Positions 1 to 6,712 of a stretch of 8,374 nucleotides of DNA are shown here, one piece after another. A program made the translations under genes and the position numbers. The DNA comes from Kiloniellales bacterium (GTDB lineage Bacteria; Pseudomonadota; Alphaproteobacteria; Kiloniellales; JAKSBE01), in NCBI GenBank assembly GCA_030067055.1, contig JASJAL010000128.1, positions 1 to 8,374 of the forward strand, in the 5' to 3' direction. Under the pieces are notes generated by a model. The model was not told the DNA's origin, did no database searches, and saw nothing but the letters and a program-made list of their open reading frames with translations. Position 1 is the stretch's first letter, and the number at the start of each line of letters is the position of its first letter.

Positions 1-402
1 CCGGAAATCACCTTCGCCTGCGACGGCTGTATCTTTCGATTGCGGAATTGGCGTGATTGCTTGGCAGACGAACTTTTCGAACGAGCTAGCTGCCTTGCAG
101 ACTTCACGGGGTCGACTTTTGCGAAGGTGCCGCCGCCGGAATCCGCCATGCGTTGGTGATCGACCGCCCGATCGACAACGAGTCAACCAGGGCGCTCTTC
201 CCGGTCTGGTTCGCCGCCCCCCGCCGACGGCATCATGCAGCCCGACGACCTGGACCTTCGGGACCGACTTCCGCAGCTTCTGGGATCACTGATGAGAGCA
301 CTGGAGAGGTATTGGCCGGTAGGTATTGCGTAGGCCTGATCGGTAGGCTTGACGATGCTAAGGTGGCCGTCTCAAGTGTCCGCACAGCACGCGAAACGTT
401 CG
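1..402. other. Left-edge stretch without a convincing gene
   Basis: No frame here reads as a recognisable protein. One plus-strand frame is open from the window edge to a TGA at 157-159 (52 codons, ending SAMRW). It could be the tail of a gene that starts outside the window. By hand count, only about 63% of its third codon positions are G or C, which is weak for this GC-rich neighbourhood, so I do not call it. A second short frame, 235-333 (starting MQPDDLDLRD), lacks a clear ribosome binding site. The stretch is visibly less GC-rich than the genes to its right. Short direct repeats lie at 307-350. A TTGACG at 349-354 could be a -35 box for the gene at 403, but the matching -10 (TCAAGT, 372-377) is poor. 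Confidence 0.5.
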
Positions 403-576
403 ATGTCCGAAGAAGAAAAGACCTGGCGGGTCATGCGCCAGGACGACAACGGCAACAGGTTTCTGGTCGAAAGCGGCCTGCCCGAAGATCGGGCGAATGC
501 CCTGGTCGAGGAACTCTCAGCGCGCGGGCACAAGCAGGCATACTGGGCCGAGCGCGAAAGCGGAATCGCACCTTGA
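403..576 (+). CDS. Small hypothetical protein (MRQDDNGN / GHKQxYW type)
   Basis: This is a 57-residue soluble protein with no signal peptide or membrane segment. It opens MSEEEKTWRVMRQDDNGN, followed by an alternating strand-helix pattern: a strand up to FLVESG, a helix over EDRANALVEELSARG, and then HKQAYWAE. This beta-alpha-beta look recalls small SPOR-like or ferredoxin-like folds. From memory, similar short proteins with a 'RQDDNGN...GHKQxYW' pattern occur in several bacterial phyla, but I know no established function. I chose the ATG at 403 because the family-like sequence begins there. Longer starts (TTG 349, ATG 355) add an unstructured-looking leader. The ribosome binding site is weak. 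The gene is convergent with mvaA, with 30 bases between the two stops and no clear terminator. It is probably monocistronic. Confidence 0.65.
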   Translation: MSEEEKTWRVMRQDDNGNRFLVESGLPEDRANALVEELSARGHKQAYWAERESGIAP

Positions 577-606
577 GGTAACGGTGCTCACATCGCCAAG
601 AGTCCG

Positions 607-1884
607 TTAGCTCTTCTCCGCCCGCATCGCCTTTAACAACTTCTCCGCCACGTCCTGGCGGACCTCGCTGGCCTCGACCAGGGCCGCGGCGAGCGCGTCG
701 ACCTCGTCGCCGAGGGCCCCGGCCAAGAGGGCGACGTTCTGGGCGTGGAGGGCCATGTGACCTTGCTGGATGCCGGTGGTGGCGAGCGCACGCAGGGCGG
801 CGAAGTTCTGGGCCAGGCCGATCGCGCCGATGATGCGGGCGAGGCCCTCGGCGGTCTCGACGCCGAGGACCTGGAGATTCTGCTGGGCGGTCGGGTGAAG
901 CCGGGTGGCACCGCCGACCAGGCCGACCGCCAGCGGCATCTCCAGGACGCCCACGAGGTCGCCGGCGGCGTCGGTCTCCCAGCGGCTGAGGCTTCGGTAG
1001 CGGCCGTCGCGGGCGGCGTAGGCATGGGCGCCGGCCTCGACCGCCCGGGTGTCGTTGCCGGTTGCCAGGACCACGGCGGTCACGCCATTCATGATCCCCT
1101 TGTTGTGGGTCGTGGCACGATAGGGATCGGCCTCGGCGAAGCGGTAGGCCGAGAGGATGCCGTCCCGGACCTCGGGGCCGCCGATCTCGTCCAGCGGCCA
1201 GACCGCGCGGGCCCGGACCAGGCGCCGGTCGGCGAGGTTGGAGAGGATGCGCAGGTGGGTCCGGGCGCCGGTCCACTCGGCGAGGCGCGGCGCCACGGCC
1301 TCGGCCATGGTGTTGACCGCGTTGGCGCCCATGGCGTCACGGGTGTCGACGATCAGGTGGGTGATCACCATGGGCCCTTCGGCGGTCTCGATCACCCGGA
1401 CCTCGAGATCGCGGAAGCCGCCGCCCAGCTCGACCAGCACCGGATCGGCGGCGTCGCAGATCTCCCGGATATCGGCCTTGCGCTCCAGGACCTTGAGCCG
1501 GACCTGCGCCGGATCCGGCATCCCGAGGTGCTGGATCTGGGCGATCATCTCGTTGCCGCTGGTCGCCGTGACGAAGCCGCCGCTGGCGCGGCAGCGCTTG
1601 GCCGCGTTGCCGACCGCGGCGATCACCGAGGACTCCTCGGTCGCCATGGGCACCAGGACCTCGCGGCCGTCGACAAGCAGGTTGGTGGCGATGCCCAGCG
1701 GCACGTTCAGGGTCGAGACCGCGTTCTCGACCAGGCGGTCGGCCAGCGCCAAGAGATCGCCGGCGGCCGCCGCATAGTGTGCCGCTGCCTCTGGCCCGAG
1801 CCCGGCCAGCGCCGTCACCCGCTCGGTCCGCTCGCTCGGCTTTAGCTTATGGAAGCCGGCTAGCCGTGAGGTGTGTTCCGTCAT
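607..1884 (-). CDS. mvaA: Class II hydroxymethylglutaryl-CoA reductase (degradative type)
   Basis: It interconverts HMG-CoA and mevalonate in the cytosol. At 425 residues it matches the class II enzymes; the Pseudomonas mevalonii enzyme is about 428. The hallmarks are in order: ENAVSTLNVPLGIATN (53-68), the catalytic-Glu segment VPMATEES (78-85; Glu84), the nucleotide-binding DAMGANAVN (183-191), HNKGIMNGV (260-268; Lys262), GND (Asp278), GLVGGAT (321-327) and GHMALHAQN with the general acid His376. The residues correspond to Glu83, Lys267, Asp283 and His381 of P. mevalonii. Asp147 lines up by eye with the Asp146 linked to NAD(H) preference, which hints at NAD rather than NADP; this is an inference. 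The ATG at 1882-1884 has a GGAGG about 8 bases upstream, and the N-terminus aligns with the family. There is no HMG-CoA lyase, thiolase or mevalonate kinase beside it, so the direction (mevalonate use or synthesis) is not settled by context. Confidence 0.96.
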   Translation of the reverse strand: MTEHTSRLAGFHKLKPSERTERVTALAGLGPEAAAHYAAAAGDLLALADRLVENAVSTLNVPLGIATNLLVDGREVLVPMATEESSVIAAVGNAAKRCRASGGFVTATSGNEMIAQIQHLGMPDPAQVRLKVLERKADIREICDAADPVLVELGGGFRDLEVRVIETAEGPMVITHLIVDTRDAMGANAVNTMAEAVAPRLAEWTGARTHLRILSNLADRRLVRARAVWPLDEIGGPEVRDGILSAYRFAEADPYRATTHNKGIMNGVTAVVLATGNDTRAVEAGAHAYAARDGRYRSLSRWETDAAGDLVGVLEMPLAVGLVGGATRLHPTAQQNLQVLGVETAEGLARIIGAIGLAQNFAALRALATTGIQQGHMALHAQNVALLAGALGDEVDALAAALVEASEVRQDVAEKLLKAMRAEKS

Positions 1885-2219
1885 CGTGGCGCCCTCCCCA
1901 GAACTGCCGGGAGCTTAGCGCCGGCGCGGCAGTGCCGGAAGAGGTGGTCGGCGATCCGATTGGATGGAAAAGAGAGCGGGCCGCCCGGCCTGGCGGCCAT
2001 GGCGACCCTTCTCTATCCGTCCTTCGCAGGCTACGCGCGGGGCGGTCCTATCTGCGGCAGCCCCTCAGGGGCGGATCCGGTACGAGCGAGTGTGTCCCGC
2101 TCGTTACCCGGTAAACATCGCCCGGGCGGATTTGTTCCATGACGGCCACCTCGGTCGCGGTGGCAATTCCGTGTCGCGCAGGGCGGCCGCGGTCCAAGCT
2201 TGGCAAGAGGGCTGGGGCC
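1885..2219. other. 335-base gap before mvaA, probably holding its promoter
   Basis: It lies between two minus-strand genes: the PAS_5 gene ends at 2220 and mvaA starts at 1884. Frames in this stretch are arginine- and proline-rich and match nothing I recognise, so I see no gene. The length suggests mvaA has its own promoter rather than being read only from the PAS_5 gene. No convincing -35/-10 pair could be picked by eye. The mvaA ribosome binding site (GGAGG on the minus strand) lies at about 1893-1897. A strong imperfect hairpin at 2077-2111 and a short perfect palindrome (CCCCT-C-AGGGG) at 2061-2071 are the only ordered elements. Confidence 0.55.
2077..2111. repeat. Imperfect inverted repeat (hairpin)
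   Basis: A perfect 7-base stem, ACGAGCG (2082-2088) with CGCTCGT (2098-2104), encloses a 9-base loop. The stem extends outward by about five more pairs (CCGGT with ACC-GG), allowing single-base bulges at 2105 and 2109. It lies about 110 bases past the stop of the minus-strand PAS_5 gene and about 190 bases before mvaA. Neither strand shows a run of T after the stem, so it does not look like an ordinary intrinsic terminator. It could be an operator, an RNA structure in the mvaA leader, or a coincidence. Confidence 0.5.
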
Positions 2220-2816
2220 TCACAGGACCAGGCGGAGCGTTTCCTGATAGGATGGAGGAAGGGGCGATGGAGGCGGGCTGCAGGATGCATCCGTTACCGC
2301 TTCGAAGATCTGTCCAGACACCACCATCGTGACCTCCCCGTCCTCCGAGACCAGCGGCATCATCAGCCGCTTCGTCAGCCGTTCCGGCTGCGAGCCGAGG
2401 AAGGGGTAGAGAGATTCCGTGTAGAGGGCGTGGCGCTTCTCGATGACCTCGGCATAGAGCGAGAGAATGTAGTCCCGATAGGGCGGGCGCAGCAGATCGT
2501 CGATGTAGCGTCCGCTCAGGCTCTCGCCGATGACGGCCTCCACCGCGGTGCCGGCGAGCCGGTAGCGCAGGCGGCCATCCGGCAGGATATCGGTCAGCAG
2601 GATGTGCGGTAGAATCTCCGGGCCAATCTCGACCGGGTCGATATCCCGCCGCGACGGCAAGTCGCGGCCGGCTTTCTTGCCGGACCAATAGTCGAAAAGC
2701 CGGCGCAGGAGCGGATGCTCCATGCTCGCATGCGGCTTGCCAGAAGCCGCCCCGCCCTGGCTCTCGGACTCGAGACCGATCGCCTGGCCGGGTCGCTTCT
2801 TGCCGATGGTGCTCAC
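2220..2816 (-). CDS. PAS_5-family domain protein
   Basis: This 198-residue soluble protein has a single PAS-like domain of the PAS_5 type (formerly a domain of unknown function), common as a stand-alone protein in Alphaproteobacteria. The recognisable core is PSRRDIDPVEIGPEILPHIL (54-73), then the strand LRYRLAGTAVE (83-93), then IGESLSGRYIDDLL (96-109) and the final strands MPLVSEDGEVTMVVSGQIFE (153-172). Residues 1-31 and the Pro-rich tail (about 178-190) look disordered. There is no kinase, GGDEF or HTH domain, so an output is not visible; a sensory or binding role is inferred from the fold only. The GTG start (2814-2816) has AGGA upstream. Met32, just before the domain, is an alternative start giving 167 residues. 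It is transcribed divergently from paaX across 159 bases, which may be chance or shared control. Confidence 0.85.
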   Translation of the reverse strand: MSTIGKKRPGQAIGLESESQGGAASGKPHASMEHPLLRRLFDYWSGKKAGRDLPSRRDIDPVEIGPEILPHILLTDILPDGRLRYRLAGTAVEAVIGESLSGRYIDDLLRPPYRDYILSLYAEVIEKRHALYTESLYPFLGSQPERLTKRLMMPLVSEDGEVTMVVSGQIFEAVTDASCSPPPSPLPPSYQETLRLVL

Positions 2817-2975
2817 GGGTGGGTCCTAGATGGAATGCGCGCGGCGGATGTGAGACTCCGATGGTGTTTGCCTTAGGTAAAGAAAGTCTGAAGACCTGCC
2901 GCGATCGACCGGCTGGCGGCTGAGCCCGGATTCCCGGCTGGACCCGCGTGACCTGAGCCCCTAAACCCTCCGCCC
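2817..2975. promoter_or_regulatory. Divergent intergenic region between the PAS_5 gene and paaX
   Basis: These 159 bases separate the divergent starts of the PAS_5 gene and paaX, so both promoters should lie here. The AT-richest part is around 2860-2890 (GTTTGCC...AGGTAAAGAAAGTCTGAAGA). No -35/-10 pair good enough to name was found for either direction. The paaX side has no clear Shine-Dalgarno sequence before its ATG (the bases before it are CCCTCCGCCC), which suggests weak or leaderless-like translation. The PAS_5 side has AGGA before its GTG. Any operator is unidentified. Confidence 0.4.
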
Positions 2976-3920
2976 ATGTCACTTCCCTCCCAAAGCGCCC
3001 TCGCCAAGAGATTGCTCCGCGATTTCGCGGCCCAGCAGCCCTTCCGTGCCGGCTCCTTCATTGTCACCATCTACGGCGACGCGGTGGCGCCGCGTGGTGG
3101 GACGCTGTCCCTGGTCAGCCTTTTGGCGCTGATGTCCGAGGTCGGCGCCAGCGAGAGCCTGGTGCGCACCGCGGTCTCCCGCTTATCGGCCGACGGCTGG
3201 CTCAAGGGCAGACGACAGGGCCGGCACAGTTTCTACAGCCTGACCGAGACCGGTCGTCAGCGCTTCGAGGCGGCAACCCGGCGAATCTACCTCGGCACCC
3301 CGCCGGCCTGGTCTGGTACCTGGGAGGTGGTCCTACTGACAGGCAGTGCAGGAGGAGGTCGAGAGTCCCTGCGCAAGGCCTTGCGCTGGCTGGGTTTTGG
3401 CCAAGCCGGGCCGGGGGTGATGATCCACCCGCAGCCCGACAGGGAAGCGCTGGCTGCGGTGCTGGACGAGCCCGGGGCCGCCGAGGCCGCCGTCCTGATT
3501 TCCGGCACGGCCGAGGTCGCGAGCAAGTCGGCCGCGTTGAAGCGCCTTGTGGCCGAGAGCTGGGATCTCGAGGCTCTGGCAAGGGACTATCGCCAGTTCC
3601 TGGCGCGCTTCGGGCCCCTGGGCGAAACCCTGGTCGCCGGGAGCCAGCTTTTGCCCTTGGAGAGCCTTCTGGTCCGGCTGCTTCTGATCCACGAATACCG
3701 CAAGGTGATCCTGAGGGATCCGGCCCTGCCCCCAGCTCTGCTGCCTGAGGACTGGCCGGGGCGCGAAGCCCAGGCCCTCTGCCGCCGGGTCTATGCGGCC
3801 GTGGTCGAAGGGGCGGAGGCCTGGGTCTCCGGGAACCTGCGCCGCGACGACGGGGCTCTACCGTTGCCGGGCGCTGACTTCTGGTCCCGTTTCGGCGGCC
3901 TGAGACCGGAAAATGGCTGA
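2976..3920 (+). CDS. paaX: PaaX-family transcriptional repressor of phenylacetate degradation
   Basis: This 314-residue DNA-binding regulator is close to the E. coli PaaX length (about 316). Members repress paa genes and release DNA on binding phenylacetyl-CoA. The N-terminal winged-helix domain is clear: VTIYGDAVAPRGGTLSLVSL (30-49), the recognition-helix region ESLVRTAVSRLSADGWL (60-76) and the wing GRHSFYSLTETG (82-93). The middle domain starts near PPAWSGTWEVVLL (109-121). The C-terminal PaaX domain carries LLLIHEYRKVILRDPALP (235-252), LLPEDWPG (255-262) and the terminal FWSRFGGL (302-309). The ATG at 2976 fits the family start, although no good ribosome binding site precedes it. It lies directly upstream of paaA on the same strand, 117 bases away, so it probably controls the promoter in that gap and possibly itself. 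Confidence 0.95.
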   Translation: MSLPSQSALAKRLLRDFAAQQPFRAGSFIVTIYGDAVAPRGGTLSLVSLLALMSEVGASESLVRTAVSRLSADGWLKGRRQGRHSFYSLTETGRQRFEAATRRIYLGTPPAWSGTWEVVLLTGSAGGGRESLRKALRWLGFGQAGPGVMIHPQPDREALAAVLDEPGAAEAAVLISGTAEVASKSAALKRLVAESWDLEALARDYRQFLARFGPLGETLVAGSQLLPLESLLVRLLLIHEYRKVILRDPALPPALLPEDWPGREAQALCRRVYAAVVEGAEAWVSGNLRRDDGALPLPGADFWSRFGGLRPENG

Positions 3921-4037
3921 CAACCCGGGTCGCTTAGGCCCCAAACATCACAAGATTTCATTGTTTTTCGCCATGTTTTGTGCCATATCCTGAGCTAGGG
4001 TCGGCAAGGGCCGCAGCATCTTCGAGAGTGAGCGCGC
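3921..4037 (+). promoter_or_regulatory. Probable promoter/operator region of paaABCDE
   Basis: The gap between paaX and paaA contains an AT-rich stretch (about 3942-3992) that stands out in this GC-rich DNA. A possible promoter is TTGTTT (3961-3966), a 17-base spacer and CATATC (3984-3989); the -10 is a weak match. With a 19-base spacer, TATCCT (3986-3991) is an alternative. Overlapping the -35 is an imperfect palindrome, AAACA (3943-3947) with TGTTT (3962-3966), whose centre is also symmetric (AA/TT at 3952-3957). This is a sensible place for PaaX to bind, but I did not see the E. coli PaaX operator sequence. GAGAGTGAG at 4024-4032 is the paaA ribosome binding site. Confidence 0.45.
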
Positions 4038-5039
<1,002 letters not shown>

Positions 5040-5061
5040 GCCAGGCCGAGGAGACGATCAC

Positions 5062-5349
5062 ATGAGTTCACGCGATTGGCCGCTTTTCGAGGTCTTCATC
5101 CGCTCCCGCAACGGACTCAGCCACAAGCACGTCGGCAGCCTGCACGCCGCCGACGCGACGATGGCGCTGGAGAACGCCCGCGACGTCTACACCCGTCGCG
5201 CCGAGGGGGTCAGCATCTGGGTCGCGCCCTCGGCCGAGATCGTGGCCTCGGACCCGGGCGAGAAGGACGCCTTCTTCGAGCCGACGGCGGACAAGATCTA
5301 TCGCCATCCGACCTTCTACGACATTCCCGACGACGTGAAGAACATCTGA
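5062..5349 (+). CDS. paaB: 1,2-phenylacetyl-CoA epoxidase, subunit B
   Basis: This 95-residue accessory subunit of the epoxidase has exactly the E. coli PaaB length. In the known complex PaaB bridges PaaAC units and is required for full activity, but it has no catalytic site. It is recognised by WPLFEVFIRSRNGLSHKHVG (6-25), ADATMALENARDVYTRR (29-45), EGVSIWVAPSAEI (47-59) and the ending FYDIPDDVKNI. The frame is open further upstream into paaA, but the ATG at 5062 is chosen. It has GAGGAGA 8 bases before it, gives the family length, and the upstream codons do not resemble PaaB. It sits 22 bases after paaA and 18 before paaC, so it is co-transcribed with both. Confidence 0.98.
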   Translation: MSSRDWPLFEVFIRSRNGLSHKHVGSLHAADATMALENARDVYTRRAEGVSIWVAPSAEIVASDPGEKDAFFEPTADKIYRHPTFYDIPDDVKNI

Positions 5350-5367
5350 GCGGCAGAGGCAAACTCG

Positions 5368-6132
5368 ATGACCGACATCGCCAAGGACCAGCTTTTCGAG
5401 TACCTGCTCAGGCTCGGCGACAGCAGCCTCATCCTCGGCCAGCGCCTGTCCGAATGGTGCGGCCACGGCCCGGAGCTGGAAGAGGACATCGCGCTGATCA
5501 ATGTCGCCCTCGATCTGATCGGCCAGGCGCGCAGCCTCTTGACATATGCCGGCGAGGTCGAGGGCAGGGGCCGCGACGAGGATCAGCTTGCCTTCCTGCG
5601 CGATGGCACAGACTACCGCAATCTGCTGCTGGTCGAGCAGCCGAACCAGGATTTCGCTTACACCATCGCCCGGCAGTTCCTCTTCGACGCCTTTCATCTC
5701 GAGCTGCAGCAGGCCCTCTTGGGCTCGCGCGACGAGCGGCTCGCGGCCATCGCGGGCAAGAGCGTGAAGGAAGTGACCTATCACCTGCGCCACAGCTCGG
5801 AATGGCTGGTTCGCCTGGGCGACGGCACGCCGCTCAGCCACGACAAGATGCAGACGGCGCTCGACGACCTCTGGGTGTACAGCGGCGAGATGTTCGAGAT
5901 GGACGCCCTGGAGACCGCCCTGGCCGAGGCCGGGGTGGTGCCCGACCGCGGCGCGCTGCGCCCGGCCTGGGAGGCGCGGGTTTCGGCGGTGATCGAAGCG
6001 GCGACCTTGCAGCGGCCCGACGACGGCTGGATGCAGAGCGGCGGCTTGCGCGGCCGGCACAGCGAGCACCTGGGCCACATCCTGGCCGAGATGCAGCACC
6101 TGCAGCGCGCCCATCCGGGAGCCGAGTGGTGA
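5368..6132 (+). CDS. paaC: 1,2-phenylacetyl-CoA epoxidase, structural subunit C
   Basis: This 254-residue ferritin-like protein (E. coli PaaC is about 248) pairs with PaaA to form the catalytic core of the epoxidase. In the family it keeps the helical fold but lacks a working diiron centre and has a structural role. The signature stretches are LRLGDSSLILGQRLSEWCGH (14-33), IALINVALDLIGQAR (41-55), LVEQPNQDFAYTIARQFLFD (88-107), KEVTYHLRHSSEWLVRLGDG (134-153) and the C-terminal GGLRGRHSEHLGHILAEMQH (225-244). The ATG at 5368 has AGAGG 8 bases upstream. Its stop overlaps the likely GTG start of paaD by four bases (GTGA), which points to translational coupling. Confidence 0.98.
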   Translation: MTDIAKDQLFEYLLRLGDSSLILGQRLSEWCGHGPELEEDIALINVALDLIGQARSLLTYAGEVEGRGRDEDQLAFLRDGTDYRNLLLVEQPNQDFAYTIARQFLFDAFHLELQQALLGSRDERLAAIAGKSVKEVTYHLRHSSEWLVRLGDGTPLSHDKMQTALDDLWVYSGEMFEMDALETALAEAGVVPDRGALRPAWEARVSAVIEAATLQRPDDGWMQSGGLRGRHSEHLGHILAEMQHLQRAHPGAEW

Positions 6133-6671
6133 CCGCGCCACGCCCGGTCCTGGAGATGGTCGTCGACCGTCCGGTCGGCCCCCGAACCCCGGCGGAGGCC
6201 AAGGTCTGGACCCTGCTGGAAGACGTCACCGACCCCGAGATCCCGGTCCTGACCGTGGCCGACCTCGGCGTGCTGCGCGAAGTGCGGACCGAGGGTGAGG
6301 GGGTCGAGGTGGTGATCACGCCGACCTATTCCGGCTGTCCGGCCATGAACACCATCGAGTCCGACATCCGTTGCCGTCTCGAAGATGCGGGCTACCTCGA
6401 GGTCAAGGTCACCACGGTGCTGGCGCCGGCCTGGACGACGGACTGGTTGAGCGAAGCCGGGCGCGCCAAGCTCGCCGCCTTCGGGATCGCGCCGCCTGCC
6501 GAGGCGAGCGGCAGCAAGCGAGCGCTCTTCGGCGATGAGCCCGTGGTGGCCTGTCCGCACTGCGGTTCTTCAGAGACCGAGTGCGTCAGCCAGTTCGGCT
6601 CGACGGCTTGCAAGGCGCATTACCGCTGCCGCTCTTGCCTCGAGCCCTTCGATTACTTCAAGTGTATCTGA
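6129..6671 (+). CDS. paaD: Phenylacetate pathway iron-sulfur maturation protein PaaD
   Basis: This 180-residue protein belongs to the MIP18/DUF59 family, found in iron-sulfur assembly factors. PaaD is needed for epoxidase activity but is not part of the purified complex; a role in maturing the metal centres (PaaE Fe-S or PaaA diiron) is inferred. The DUF59 part spans about 25-100, with DVTDPEIPVLTVADLGVLRE (32-51) and YSGCPAMNTIE (67-77; Cys70). A linker (about 119-138) leads to a Cys-rich end: CPHCG (142-146), Cys152, STACKAHYRCRSC (158-170) and the conserved terminus EPFDYFKCI. I chose GTG 6129 because GGGAG lies 7 bases upstream and it couples to the paaC stop. GTG 6126 and ATG 6156 (171 residues) are alternatives. 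It is longer than E. coli PaaD (about 165). The frame stays open far upstream through paaC, but that part is not coding. Confidence 0.95.
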   Translation: MTAPRPVLEMVVDRPVGPRTPAEAKVWTLLEDVTDPEIPVLTVADLGVLREVRTEGEGVEVVITPTYSGCPAMNTIESDIRCRLEDAGYLEVKVTTVLAPAWTTDWLSEAGRAKLAAFGIAPPAEASGSKRALFGDEPVVACPHCGSSETECVSQFGSTACKAHYRCRSCLEPFDYFKCI

Positions 6672-6712
6672 GCGCCGCTCCGCGCCACGTCCCAAGAAAG
6701 GCTTGAGGCCCC

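Noticed and set aside
598..615. Small inverted repeat AAGAG/CTCTT between the convergent ends of the small gene and mvaA
   Set aside because: Only five base pairs, overlapping the mvaA stop, with no T-run. It is too weak to call a terminator.
745..1845. 366-codon open frame on the plus strand opposite mvaA
   Set aside because: It is antisense to an unambiguous HMG-CoA reductase. Its composition (rich in Gly, Asp, Ala, Arg and His) is typical of a shadow frame in GC-rich DNA, and no domain is visible.
1964..2332. 122-codon plus-strand frame in the mvaA upstream gap
   Set aside because: It has no ribosome binding site, an Arg/Pro/Gly-rich composition and no recognisable motif, and it runs into the PAS_5 gene on the other strand.
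2104..2982. 292-codon minus-strand frame overlapping the PAS_5 gene and its upstream gap
   Set aside because: The PAS_5 frame is clearly the coding one. This frame is Arg/Pro/Ala-rich and runs across noncoding DNA on both sides.
5076..6128. Long upstream extension of the paaD frame through paaB and paaC
   Set aside because: The extension is Arg/Gly/Ala-rich with no PaaD similarity and overlaps two real genes. The coding part begins near 6129.
5068..6141. 357-codon minus-strand frame opposite paaB and paaC
   Set aside because: It is antisense to two clear epoxidase subunits and spans both of them. It is a GC-bias artefact.
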